The position numbers were made by a program, and so were the translations under genes. The notes under the pieces were generated by a model. It searched no databases. It saw only the letters and a list, made by a program, of their open reading frames with translations, and was not told the DNA's origin. This document shows positions 35,410-45,155 of a stretch of 64,000 bases of DNA, piece after piece. Origin of the DNA: Chlorogloeopsis sp038404745 (lineage in GTDB: Bacteria; Cyanobacteriota; Cyanobacteriia; Cyanobacteriales; Nostocaceae); the NCBI RefSeq assembly GCF_038404745.2, contig NZ_JAYKTT020000049.1:1-64000 (forward strand). The letters are read 5' to 3'. Each line of letters opens with the position of its first letter. The first letter of the stretch is position 1.

Positions 35410-36042
35410 TTAGTTTATGGCTGTTGTTCCTGTGCCATTACCGACAAATATGAAAGTGATGACATCAATGGCAATTACGATGGAGAACGCCAGACCAACT
35501 TGAGTAACAATTGGTCGCCAGTCGTTACCTTGCTGTGCTTGGTTATAGGCAAATAGAGAAGCAGCAGCAACCAGCAGCAAGAATGCACCTCGGATGAGGT
35601 TGAATGTCAAACCAACAACGTTTGTATCCAGAGTGCTAGTGGAACCGCCTCCTGCTTGGGAACTTTGTTGAGCTAGATTGTTGAAGAAGCTTTCCAACCC
35701 GCTTAAGAAAATAGCTTGGGCTGGAGTTGTAAAGGTATCGAGTAAAGCGGTAACAGTTATAATGGCGGCAACAATATGCCAGAAACGAATTTTTCTACCT
35801 AAATACTTTTCTAGAATTGGTACTGTCCGAATTACGTACCCAATACTCAAGAAAACAATGGTGGCACATCCCAAAATAGTGACGAATATGGGTTTGGTAG
35901 CTAATAAATAAATTCCAATCGCAAGACATAGTAAAATGAAAAGTAAGTCAGTGCGGTTGATTTTCAGGTTTCTCAAGTTGGTTGAAAATTTACGAGATGA
36001 CAGCAGTTTTAACTTAGAAATGTGAGATTTTGTGTTGTTCAT
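35410..36042 (-). CDS. VirB2/TrbC-like pilin candidate with extended N-terminus
   Basis: A 210-residue membrane protein. Helices lie at about 32-50, 52-72, 85-103, 142-166 and 178-202. A signal-peptidase-like site TPAQA precedes IFLSGLESF near residue 110. Cleavage there would leave about 100 residues with two membrane helices, the size and topology of VirB2-type pilins. Its place just upstream of the VirB4-like gene supports this. The first three helices are unusual for a pilin, so it could instead be another membrane component. Confidence 0.55.
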   Translation of the reverse strand: MNNTKSHISKLKLLSSRKFSTNLRNLKINRTDLLFILLCLAIGIYLLATKPIFVTILGCATIVFLSIGYVIRTVPILEKYLGRKIRFWHIVAAIITVTALLDTFTTPAQAIFLSGLESFFNNLAQQSSQAGGGSTSTLDTNVVGLTFNLIRGAFLLLVAAASLFAYNQAQQGNDWRPIVTQVGLAFSIVIAIDVITFIFVGNGTGTTAIN

Positions 36043-36064
36043 TTTTCTCTTCTCGTTTGTAGAA

Positions 36065-38092
36065 TTAAACTTGCATTTCTGGTTTGCTGGCTTTTCTTTG
36101 AGTTTGTTTCTGGCGTTGTTTTGCAGTATCTTTATCAGTCTGGGCTTGGGTAGAGCGAGTTGATTGCTGATTGTCCAGTAGCGCTTCTATCTCACGCAGG
36201 GGAATGCTGCACTGCAAAATCTCCGGGGGTTGCCCTGGTACTAAAACGGCATCAAGCACTTGTTCATCGTTACGATTAGGGTTAAATCCTTGAAGTAGCC
36301 GTGTACCATTGGGCAGTTTTACTACTTCAAACTCGTATTTGACTTTGCCCTTTTCAGTCCAGGTGAATGTCGGTTCATCGTTGCTGTTAAATCGGTTAGG
36401 TAGTTGTTCTTGAAATTTTTGAATTAATGCTTGGGTACTGGCTTTGAGGGCGTATTCTTCTTTCGACTGTGGAAGTTTGCAGATGCCCGTCTTTTCATCA
36501 GAGGTGAGATTGTCTTGTGCGATCGCCCACTGTCCCTGAGTGCGAGTACCAGCAAAGAGTGTTTCACCTTGGGTATTTTCTAAGGCGATCGCTACCTGTT
36601 TGTCCTGTGCTTCTACCCATAAAGTTTTGTTACTGGAAATGGCGATACCTGCTTGGGGTGATTGGTCAAATAATTCACCAGCAACTTTGGCAAACCCCAC
36701 TAAAGCATCAGCACAGGCAGCTTGTTGTTGCTGTGCTTGGCGTTTCGTCAGATGTTCTAAAATGTCAACCTCTGCTGGTGGCTGATTAGCAGAGTTAGGT
36801 GGGACAATATCTGCATCAGTTTTTGACTCGACAGCAGTAGAATTATTTTGTGGTGCTGCCATCTGTTTTTCCAATCGGCTAACTACCATTTCTAAACGGT
36901 CAAGTCGCTTAGAAAGAACTTTCAGGTAGGCTTCAATTTGGTCAAGCTGTTCGCTGACGCTGGCATCCTTATCTAATTCAAATGGTTGTGATTGGTATTT
37001 GGGGTCTAGTTTAGAACCAAGATTGTCTACTTTTGAGCCGATTTTGGTAGCAGCTACAGCCAGTGGATTGTCTGCGGTTGATTCTTCAGATACAGTTTGA
37101 AAATCTTGAGACTTTTGAGGCTCTGATGAGTCCGGCTTTGCTTCTTGCAAGCGACTGGCTATGTTATCTACGCGGTCATTTTGCCGTTGCAGTTCTTTGA
37201 GAATTCGTTCAAGCCGCTTTTCATCAGCTTCGGCTGCTAACTGTTCCAAAACACCTTGTCCTACCGCAATTCCCAGAGATGCCAGTTGTCCTGTTAAGCC
37301 TGCTAAATTCACCCCATTTACTTCTCGTCCGTTGGTGGCAGCTGTGGCACTTAAACGCGAAGCTTCGTCTAGAGGCTCTCTGGATTTGGAGTTTTTAGCA
37401 GCAGTTTTATTGGTATTAGCTCTGTTCTGAGTTTTAGAGGATGTTTTAGGCTGAGAATTACTTTGGGTTTTAGTTGAAGTTTTGGCTTGAGTTTTGGCTT
37501 GAGTTTTAGTTTGGGCTGCGCTAATACGACTAACAGATGGTTGGTCTTCTTCATCTAAGTCATCTAGGTCGTCTAGTTTAGTGTTTAAATCATCATTTAA
37601 TAGGTCGTCTAGTTCGTCGTTTATATCATCTTTTTCTTCATCTAAATCGAGTAGGTCATCTTCTAATTCATCATCGAGATCGTCTAGTTCTGTTTCAGCA
37701 AAACCGCAAATTTCTGCAATGTTAGAAGGGGTGAAGTAGTTTTCATCTTTGCTGGTAATTCCTTCGAGGTTTTTAATGAGGTACTTACCACTGGTTCTGT
37801 GGTTGGGATCGCTGGTGAGGTAGAAGCGATAGCCTCTAATCTCGTCATCATCCCCACCTCCTACACAGAGTTCTACTGTGATGGGGGCTTTACCCGATTC
37901 CTGGCTATAGTTTTCTACATAGGCTTTAAAGTCTTCGTGGGACTGGATAGAATCATCCTGAATTGAGGATGCGATCGCTTTATCCAATGTGTTTTCAATA
38001 TGGCGGAGTTTGCGGCGATCTGTCAGGTTTTCCCATGAGCGATTTTGAGAATTTTGTCTTTGCTTAGGTTTGGTCAGTGTTTTGGTAGCCAT
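36065..38092 (-). CDS. Large acidic coiled-coil protein heading the T4SS operon
   Basis: A 675-residue protein of unknown family. Residues 25-115 look globular. Residues 112-180 are extremely acidic (runs of D, E and L such as DDELEDDLLDLDEE). Residues 190-235 are a Lys/Thr/Gln linker with repeated KTQAKTQ. Residues 275-425 form coiled coils (ILKELQRQNDRVDNIASRL, YLKVLSKRLDRLEMVVSRL). The last 230 or so residues are globular with TFTWTEKGKVKYEFEVVKLP. It ends 22 bases before the pilin-like gene, so it belongs to the transfer operon. The acidic stretch could mimic DNA; that is speculation. Confidence 0.65.
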   Translation of the reverse strand: MATKTLTKPKQRQNSQNRSWENLTDRRKLRHIENTLDKAIASSIQDDSIQSHEDFKAYVENYSQESGKAPITVELCVGGGDDDEIRGYRFYLTSDPNHRTSGKYLIKNLEGITSKDENYFTPSNIAEICGFAETELDDLDDELEDDLLDLDEEKDDINDELDDLLNDDLNTKLDDLDDLDEEDQPSVSRISAAQTKTQAKTQAKTSTKTQSNSQPKTSSKTQNRANTNKTAAKNSKSREPLDEASRLSATAATNGREVNGVNLAGLTGQLASLGIAVGQGVLEQLAAEADEKRLERILKELQRQNDRVDNIASRLQEAKPDSSEPQKSQDFQTVSEESTADNPLAVAATKIGSKVDNLGSKLDPKYQSQPFELDKDASVSEQLDQIEAYLKVLSKRLDRLEMVVSRLEKQMAAPQNNSTAVESKTDADIVPPNSANQPPAEVDILEHLTKRQAQQQQAACADALVGFAKVAGELFDQSPQAGIAISSNKTLWVEAQDKQVAIALENTQGETLFAGTRTQGQWAIAQDNLTSDEKTGICKLPQSKEEYALKASTQALIQKFQEQLPNRFNSNDEPTFTWTEKGKVKYEFEVVKLPNGTRLLQGFNPNRNDEQVLDAVLVPGQPPEILQCSIPLREIEALLDNQQSTRSTQAQTDKDTAKQRQKQTQRKASKPEMQV

Positions 38093-38383
38093 AGGTACTC
38101 AAAGCTGATTGCCTTAGCAATTAACCTAACAAGACTTTATCTAGAAACAGCTAGACCAAATGGCGATTTATAGATTATCCAGTTGGCTAGTATTGACTCC
38201 TGATGTCACGTATCCTGACTAAAAAAATTGGTTTTAAGCACCTAGTGAAAAATTTTTGAGTAACTAAGGATTAAGTGGATCTAGCTCAATAATGATATTT
38301 GCATATTCTTAGTAAATTTTTGCAACATAAGTAAGAATATCCTAATATCTAGTTGACAGATATGTAATAACTAAGGTTTAAAA
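38093..38383. promoter_or_regulatory. Divergent intergenic region between the T4SS operon and the STAND gene
   Basis: About 290 AT-rich bases with no gene. Both flanking genes start outward from here, so it must contain the promoters for the transfer operon (minus strand) and for the STAND gene (plus strand). No operator motif stands out. Confidence 0.5.
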
Positions 38384-41300
38384 ATGAGTGGAAGTGGCGG
38401 CGGTGGTGGATACGAATATCAGGCACAAGCAACAGCATATATCGCTGCTCACATATTGACACAGCGACCATTACGTTGGATTGAACACTCAACTATGGAT
38501 GTACCTATTGCTGTGGCAGCAGAAACAGATGGCCCAGGAGATGATATTAATATCACACTTACAGATGGCACATTTATAGAGCTTCAAGCAAAACATGGTC
38601 TAAAGAAAGATAAAAAGTTTTGGGAAGCGATTATTAAATTAACTCGTGGTCTTGCAGACGATCCATTGCTATATGGCATTTTATTAACTGACTCTACAGG
38701 AAGTTCAACAATTAGAGATGACCTAAGCCGGGATATTGAGCGACTTGGGCAAGGACGAACAGACAGTTTAAAAGAAATAACTGATGAATTTATATCAAAG
38801 CTGAATCAGGAATATATTCCTTATAATTCAGAAATTTTCAAGCGTCTTCGGATTGTTATTGCCGACTTTGATAACTCTCAGAGAGATGCAAAAACAGCAC
38901 AAACTTTACTTTCACAAATTATAGAAAATCAACTCCAAGAAGAAAATATTTGGAATGTATTGGTTGCAGAAGGTATAAATCTAATTACTAAGAAAGGGCG
39001 GCGTGATGCCAAAAGTATATCACATCTCTTAAGTCGTGGAAACATTCAATTACGGTCAACGGGAGCGAATCCCACAGCTTTATTTGTTCGCTACATAACT
39101 CGGTTAGATGAGTCAATGCTACTGTCTAAGGCACGCTGTATTGCTAGTTGGCAAGGTGCAGGAATTAAAGAAGACGAAGCAATTGCGCTTGCTGATGATA
39201 TGTCTATTGGTTTACCTCCAAATGAGCTAAAGCTTTTGCCAGGAAAAATAATTATTATAACTGGAGAAATGGGAATAGGAAAATCCTTGATTGGCGAGCG
39301 TTTATTTCAAATTACAATTCAAGAAGCTAAGGAAAATGTCAATACTCCATTTCCTATTTTTTTAGAGGCAGAACAGATAAAAGATAATTTACTAAAAAAA
39401 GTAATACAAGAAGATGCTAATGATTTCTATAATCCTGCAAATGAGCCTAGTTTAGTAATTATTGACAATGTAGATGATATTGGAATCACTAATGCAGTTA
39501 AGCTTCTTAAAGAAGCCAGGATTCTTATCAAAGTATGGAAAAATACGACGATAGTTCTCATTAGTAGACCCATCATGGAGTTTGTGAATGCCCCAGAGTC
39601 AATAACAGTTAATCTTCTTTCCAAACAGGAGGCTGAGGCACTAATCAAAAGATTATCGGGACGACAATATTTTTCTTACCAAGGCTTATCCGAGTCGGTT
39701 CAAGATGCAATTCTCAGACCTTTATTTGCAGTTATCCTTAGTAGTTACTTGCGAGAGTCAGCTATCTCGATACCTCAGTCGAAGGAGCAACTTTTATCAA
39801 ATCTAGTGGAGCGTTCCCTTCGTCCGTTACGGGAACACGTACTCAAGGCAAGCAAATTTTTAGAGCAACTCGCAGCAGCTTGCATCGATAGGGGCAGTAC
39901 AATAGTTCCATCAAATGAGATTACTTCCTGGAATGAGCGACAACAGCTTATAGATTCAAGATTAATTGTCGAAAATGCTGATAGCTTACGATTCCCCCTG
40001 CCTATTTTGACACAATGGTTTGCTGCTCAATCTTTAGCATCGGATAGTTCCCTAATCGAGAAAATTGCTAAAGACCGACAACGCCTTGAGCTTTGGCAAT
40101 ATCCTCTGGTAATTGCTGTTGCTACCTTTTCGCCCAGTCAAGTATCTAAATTGCTCACTCCTATCGTTACAAATCAACCTGCTCTAGCAGCTAATATAGT
40201 AAGCGAGGCACTAGCTTTTCATGGACGTTCAAGAAAGATTTCATCTCTATCTTCTTTGGAACTTGGGCAACAGGTACGAGACGCTATGCAAGCATGGGTT
40301 AGTGGATTTAAAGCGTTCTCATCACCAATTCCTTTCCTTCAGGAAAATGGAAAATTACCTACATTAGGAGTGCGGTTGAGTCAAAGAGTACTGGGAACAA
40401 CTTCACCTTCAGAAGCGCCGTTTTCAACGGCATGGGTAGAGGTTGCTTGGCATTCTGGTAATGAAAACCTGCCGGATGTCGTTGAATTACCTCCAACTGA
40501 ATTACCTCTAAGCACAGAAGATTCTGATTATTTATTTTCATTGGGTTGGAAGAGTATTCAGGGGTTTCTTCCTTATTCACACGTATCCTGGGCATGGAAA
40601 TGGACTCTAGAACAAGTCATCAGTTCTCTTTTAAAGGAGAGATCATTCCCAGTAGAAGCCGGATATTTGTCCTTGGAAGCTGCATGGTTTGGTGCGCTCT
40701 TCATAACTCAGCGGCATCCTAAAAAATATCCTAACTATTCTTACCCAATCCCTTTATATGAACTTGAAGCTGTCCTTGTCAAAATTGGTGATTCATACTT
40801 CCCACCAGTGTTTCAACATTGCCTAACACAACTTAAGATTGAGATGGAAGCAGCTCGTAGAAGAAAACAAACTGATCTGTGTTTACCAAATTCTTTCATA
40901 GTCTTTAGGCACAACAATTCCATATCTAATGAAATCCTGCGAAAGTATGTGGAAGATATTTATTTAGGTGCATTTGAAGGTTATCAGCAATTAGTTAACA
41001 CTTTATATCCTCAATTTCTGCCTAAACTTCCACTAGCATCTATTCTCCCAGCTAGGTTAGTAGGTGTTATAGTGCCACCTAGTTCTAGCTCAAATTCAGT
41101 TACTTGGAGTTGGTATTGGGAAGCGTTACCTGAAGGTAGCTTCAGTGAAGTTAAATTTGAATTGAGGGATTATCCACTTTCAGAACAAGAGCCTACTGTA
41201 CAATCAACTTTAGAAAAAATACAGTCTTTATATCCACAATGGGTAAGGCACTTTTCAGTAAAAACTGACTCTATATCTTCATCTAGATTTCCTATTTCAA

Positions 41301-41461
41301 GAGATATGTTTGGATCTTATCCTATGACTCATTTAGCTTATAAATGGCTTTGGGAAGACCTAAAACAAGTCGAATGGATACCACGCAATTCAAATTTTGA
41401 TTGTTCTAATTTTCAGCCTTGGTTGCCCTTAAAAAGCTCATATCGATCTGGAATGGACTAA
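38384..41461 (+). CDS. Nuclease-STAND NTPase, candidate antiviral (Avs-like) protein
   Basis: A 1025-residue protein. The N-terminal 200 residues open with GGGGGYEYQAQATAYIAA and carry a PD-(D/E)xK-type core: D54 and the E-L-Q-A-K strand at 66-70, like Cap4/DUF4297 or Mrr-type nucleases. A STAND/NACHT-like P-loop follows: Walker A GEMGIGKS at 294-301 and Walker B LVIIDNVDDI around 357-366. The C-terminal 550 residues are a helical, motif-poor sensor-like region. This nuclease, P-loop, sensor order is that of antiviral STAND (Avs) systems. It is isolated between the transfer operon and the polymerase-like gene, on the opposite strand. Confidence 0.78.
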   Translation: MSGSGGGGGYEYQAQATAYIAAHILTQRPLRWIEHSTMDVPIAVAAETDGPGDDINITLTDGTFIELQAKHGLKKDKKFWEAIIKLTRGLADDPLLYGILLTDSTGSSTIRDDLSRDIERLGQGRTDSLKEITDEFISKLNQEYIPYNSEIFKRLRIVIADFDNSQRDAKTAQTLLSQIIENQLQEENIWNVLVAEGINLITKKGRRDAKSISHLLSRGNIQLRSTGANPTALFVRYITRLDESMLLSKARCIASWQGAGIKEDEAIALADDMSIGLPPNELKLLPGKIIIITGEMGIGKSLIGERLFQITIQEAKENVNTPFPIFLEAEQIKDNLLKKVIQEDANDFYNPANEPSLVIIDNVDDIGITNAVKLLKEARILIKVWKNTTIVLISRPIMEFVNAPESITVNLLSKQEAEALIKRLSGRQYFSYQGLSESVQDAILRPLFAVILSSYLRESAISIPQSKEQLLSNLVERSLRPLREHVLKASKFLEQLAAACIDRGSTIVPSNEITSWNERQQLIDSRLIVENADSLRFPLPILTQWFAAQSLASDSSLIEKIAKDRQRLELWQYPLVIAVATFSPSQVSKLLTPIVTNQPALAANIVSEALAFHGRSRKISSLSSLELGQQVRDAMQAWVSGFKAFSSPIPFLQENGKLPTLGVRLSQRVLGTTSPSEAPFSTAWVEVAWHSGNENLPDVVELPPTELPLSTEDSDYLFSLGWKSIQGFLPYSHVSWAWKWTLEQVISSLLKERSFPVEAGYLSLEAAWFGALFITQRHPKKYPNYSYPIPLYELEAVLVKIGDSYFPPVFQHCLTQLKIEMEAARRRKQTDLCLPNSFIVFRHNNSISNEILRKYVEDIYLGAFEGYQQLVNTLYPQFLPKLPLASILPARLVGVIVPPSSSSNSVTWSWYWEALPEGSFSEVKFELRDYPLSEQEPTVQSTLEKIQSLYPQWVRHFSVKTDSISSSRFPISRDMFGSYPMTHLAYKWLWEDLKQVEWIPRNSNFDCSNFQPWLPLKSSYRSGMD

Positions 41462-41531
41462 AATTAAAAGCTAGAGAATTTTTTACAGCAACGCAATCCA
41501 GTCGCACATTTAAATAATCTCCTTTGCCACT

Positions 41532-44500
41532 TTAGTTCAACTCTATATCCTGATTCATAACATGGTGTCCATTATGTGATAAATCATGCTTTCTGTGAAG
41601 TAATCGCTCTCTGTCTAAAATCATCGCTTCTAGCTCACTGGCACGTTCTTCTGAAAGTGGAAATATCTCCTCACCCGTCTGGAGATTGCCTCGACAAATC
41701 GTCCGCTTACCTTCATTTCGCACAATAAAATCACCACCGGGTTGCACATAAGCAGTCCAATGGCTACCTATCTTAAACTGCTCAATTTCATTACTTGCAG
41801 ATTGATTGGCTTGTCGCTGTTCGTAGGTGATAGCGATCGCCCCTACTAAATTATCAAACATTTCTTTACGCCAGAGTTCACGGTGAATGGCTCGGAATTG
41901 CCCAGCAGTATCTAATGTTGATTCTGATTCCGGTAATGGAACTTCTGGCAGATTGATTGACTCAGGATTAACCTTGAGAATAATACTAGAGCCATCTGGT
42001 TGCAAAGTAGCGGCAAATGTAGCACCAATTGGCAGTTTCGGACTGTCAGGAGCAAAAGTGCCTAAATTCTTGCCATCAATTTGTAATATCGGTGTACCGT
42101 TGTAACGATAATGCTCTGGGTGTGATTCGGGTAACTCAAAAACTCCTACTTCCAAAGTAACGCTGCGCTTTTTCCATTGCTTACTAGCAAAGTTTTCATT
42201 GGCGAAGTGATTGTATTTGATACCCAACACTTTAATTTCATCAAACTGAAAATCCTGAAGCTGTTGACATACTTCCTCTGTAAACAGGTTATATGCCAAA
42301 GCACCAACACCTGAATCCTGACGTGATGTTGCCCAACTATGATCTGCTGGCGGGATAATTCTTAAATCCTTCGGAATATTAAGTTCATCTAAATCGTTAA
42401 TGTTTTCGCCAAATTTAGCTGCTAATTTATCAACTACTTTGGGGGATAAGTCTTTCAAAGCAAATTCAATCAGAGGTAATTGAGGATGAATTGTGGCATC
42501 AAATTTAATTCCCTTTTGTTCTAAAGATTCTTTCCATTTAATAGCACCTGCACCGAAAGGAACACTCAAAACATAAATATCCTGTGGTAATGCAACGCTG
42601 GGCAGTTCATAATCGTGCTGAAACGAAAACGTAATTTCCATCTGTTCTGCCAGCTTTAAACAGTCTTTGCGATGCCGATCTAATTCTGGACGGGTGTGTT
42701 GTGTGTGCCACAATGCCGCTGCCCCTTCTCTGCGAGACGCTACGCATTGGCGGAGCTTGTCCGCACGACTTACAAATCGTTCCTCTGAAGTGGGGAATAA
42801 TTCATCAATTTCCGCCCGATAGCTTTCGTAGAGCTTCCCTAGTTCCTCATTAAAGGCTTCCCTGTCATCTCCCACCCGTTCTTTAATTTCGTCTCTAGCT
42901 TGCTGAAACCTTGTTTTCAGTTCTTCTGCCCATTCCAAGGCATCTACAGATAGCGTCTCTTTGGGAAACAGGTAGCGAAACTCATGCCTATCTCTGCTGC
43001 GAATGCGTGTTGGTTCCCACAAAGGATTGACAACAACTCTTGCAATGACGTTGATTGAGCCGGGAGCATCCGCAGGCATGGCAAAAGAGCGATAAAGCCG
43101 TTCATCTTTCTTAAAGTCAAAAAAGTAACTGGGGTGAGACTCTGACCATTTTTTGGCATCGGCGAGTAAATTTTCCCCGCCTATTTCCTTGATATCTTCC
43201 AGTCTTTCTGCACTTTTGGGCGAATCTACCTCAACCTGAAGTGCCTGAAATAGACGGTTTAGTAGCTTCCTTTGTCGTCTGCCAAATCGCTCCACATTCT
43301 CCCCGTCTTGGGGCATCGATGACTGTACGCGCCCAATATTTGTTGCTACTAGCCCTACTTTATTTTGACTGCTGGCAGCAGCAATCTCTGCTAAATTTTT
43401 GTATTTTAAGTTGCCTTCTTCATCTGGAATTTCCGTATACGCCAGCTTAGGGCGTTGTTTAACTGGCTCAAATCGTCCTGGTTCACCTGCGCGGAGAGTT
43501 TCTTGAGCAATATTAGGCAGTTTACTAGCAGAACTGACCATTAATTGGTCGCCGTCAAAATCGGCTTGGTGATATTCCTCGGCATCCTTGGGGTGAATCC
43601 AAACTACGTTGCGAGTTTTCCTCAATTCTGGGTCGTGGATGTTTTGGTAGAGGCGGATGTTGTCTGAGTTGACGATGGGATAACGAGTGAGAATGACATC
43701 TCCTTCCGGTAGATGGGGTACACAGATTGTGCCACGAGTTAGGCGATCGCATGGCATTGCCATACCCGAATTATGGTTGTATCCTCCTTTAATCGCTAGA
43801 TCGCGCCATTGATTGGCTATGTAATCGGTAGCAAACTTGCGGAATTTGGGGGTTTCAATCAATTGACCATATTTATCGCTGCGTAAGAGGGAAATCCAGC
43901 GAGATTCCTGTGCTTGGTTGTTAGCATTAGCCTCAATTTCGTTAAAAGCTTCTTCTGATTGCTCTTGCTGCGATCGCTGTTGTTTGTCATATTGTTGGAT
44001 GATGTATTTTGCCAACACCAAGGGATTGCGCTGCAACTCGGCAAGTTCTCTAGCTTTTTCTTCAGTGGGTTTACTTAAATCTTGTTTAACTGCTTCTTCT
44101 GAGTACCAAATGGTAAACTGCCAACTATTATCGTAGCTGGTGGCTTTGGCGTTACCTCGATTACCGATTACCGCTTGAGGAAACTCATAGTCACCGCAGG
44201 GTATCAAGTTTTTGAGTTGTGACTTTTTAATGCCTTTAATTGAGGAACGATCCACAATAATGTCGTAGCCTTGGGCATCGGTCAAATTCGCATCGGGCAG
44301 GAAAGTACCTTTGGACAAGAAACTGGTTTTTGGGTACTGGGAATTATCTAGTTCAGCCCAATTACTTCTCCAGGCAAACCGAAATTGGAATGGACAATTG
44401 CCTTCTCCTCCCAATTGTTTGGCAAGTTGGGGCGAAATCTTGCCGTGACAGTCTCCTGTTTTATAATGAGCATACTGTGGGTCTTCAAAGTCTACAATTT

Positions 44501-44957
44501 TAACTCGCAGCCCTGTAAAAGTTTCTGAGCCTTTGTAGCAATTACTAACTAGTAAAGAACCATAGCGACAGGCAGTATCCGGTTCTGTAGCGAATAAGCG
44601 TCTAATTTTTTTATGCAGTGAACCATCAGCAAAGTAATAACTATTGCCAGAACTGAAAGCTAACTTGCGTCGGATTCCATCCTGAAAAGTTCTTTGTCTT
44701 AAATGGTTGGCATCTGGATTTTTACTGTCAATTTTAACCAGTAGTAGAGATTGTAAATCTTTTGCTTCAAACATCTGTTCAAGCAGAGAATTTTTAATGA
44801 TTTCTGGTTCAGATAAATATCTCCCCTTACCATTGTTATACGACCCATCAAAGATAGGTATGCTCAAACCAGAACCTTCTAAGACTCTAGTGGTTAAATC
44901 CATTACCAATAATCTATTAGACAGCTTATCTAGCAAGCATGAGACTCCAATATTCAC
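41532..44957 (-). CDS. Putative single-chain RNA polymerase of the double-psi beta-barrel type
   Basis: A 1141-residue protein. Residues 451-478 read VVWIHPKDAEEYHQ followed by ADFDGDQLMVSS, which matches the RNA polymerase beta' loop (IHP, then NADFDGDQM); D466, D468 and D470 would bind the catalytic metal. Upstream, GDCHGKISPQLA (168-179), FQFRFAWR (190-197), SKGTF (215-219) and DRSSIKGIKK (236-245) recall the first barrel of eukaryotic RNA-dependent RNA polymerases, with candidate catalytic lysines K216 and K241/K244/K245. Both barrels in one chain is the layout of QDE-1, phage YonO and crAss-like phage polymerases. Residues 728-746 come from a GC-rich repeat. The start is a GTG; an ATG at 44903 is an alternative. 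The polymerase call is inference from motifs. Confidence 0.7.
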   Translation of the reverse strand: MNIGVSCLLDKLSNRLLVMDLTTRVLEGSGLSIPIFDGSYNNGKGRYLSEPEIIKNSLLEQMFEAKDLQSLLLVKIDSKNPDANHLRQRTFQDGIRRKLAFSSGNSYYFADGSLHKKIRRLFATEPDTACRYGSLLVSNCYKGSETFTGLRVKIVDFEDPQYAHYKTGDCHGKISPQLAKQLGGEGNCPFQFRFAWRSNWAELDNSQYPKTSFLSKGTFLPDANLTDAQGYDIIVDRSSIKGIKKSQLKNLIPCGDYEFPQAVIGNRGNAKATSYDNSWQFTIWYSEEAVKQDLSKPTEEKARELAELQRNPLVLAKYIIQQYDKQQRSQQEQSEEAFNEIEANANNQAQESRWISLLRSDKYGQLIETPKFRKFATDYIANQWRDLAIKGGYNHNSGMAMPCDRLTRGTICVPHLPEGDVILTRYPIVNSDNIRLYQNIHDPELRKTRNVVWIHPKDAEEYHQADFDGDQLMVSSASKLPNIAQETLRAGEPGRFEPVKQRPKLAYTEIPDEEGNLKYKNLAEIAAASSQNKVGLVATNIGRVQSSMPQDGENVERFGRRQRKLLNRLFQALQVEVDSPKSAERLEDIKEIGGENLLADAKKWSESHPSYFFDFKKDERLYRSFAMPADAPGSINVIARVVVNPLWEPTRIRSRDRHEFRYLFPKETLSVDALEWAEELKTRFQQARDEIKERVGDDREAFNEELGKLYESYRAEIDELFPTSEERFVSRADKLRQCVASRREGAAALWHTQHTRPELDRHRKDCLKLAEQMEITFSFQHDYELPSVALPQDIYVLSVPFGAGAIKWKESLEQKGIKFDATIHPQLPLIEFALKDLSPKVVDKLAAKFGENINDLDELNIPKDLRIIPPADHSWATSRQDSGVGALAYNLFTEEVCQQLQDFQFDEIKVLGIKYNHFANENFASKQWKKRSVTLEVGVFELPESHPEHYRYNGTPILQIDGKNLGTFAPDSPKLPIGATFAATLQPDGSSIILKVNPESINLPEVPLPESESTLDTAGQFRAIHRELWRKEMFDNLVGAIAITYEQRQANQSASNEIEQFKIGSHWTAYVQPGGDFIVRNEGKRTICRGNLQTGEEIFPLSEERASELEAMILDRERLLHRKHDLSHNGHHVMNQDIELN
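42718..42772. repeat. GC-rich repeat inside the polymerase-like gene
   Basis: TCTGCGAGACGCTACGC followed by ATTGGCGGAGCTTGTCCG keeps the frame and encodes about 19 residues (DKLRQCVASRREGA) downstream of both putative barrels. The related module is in the VirB4 tail at 31540-31600. Confidence 0.6.
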
Positions 44958-45155
44958 CTTGGCACGAAATTACACTCGATAAAATCATCCAAGTGGACAA
45001 TTTACTGATCTCATGGCAGGCGGTATTTTATACGGTATTAGCTCTGCTTGCAGACTTCCAAGAAAGTTAAATAGCTGAACAGCGCTTTTAATCGTATTAT
45101 CATTTTCCCATTGTGTTACTTAAACTACAAAATTTTGAACCTGCCACTAGATTTT

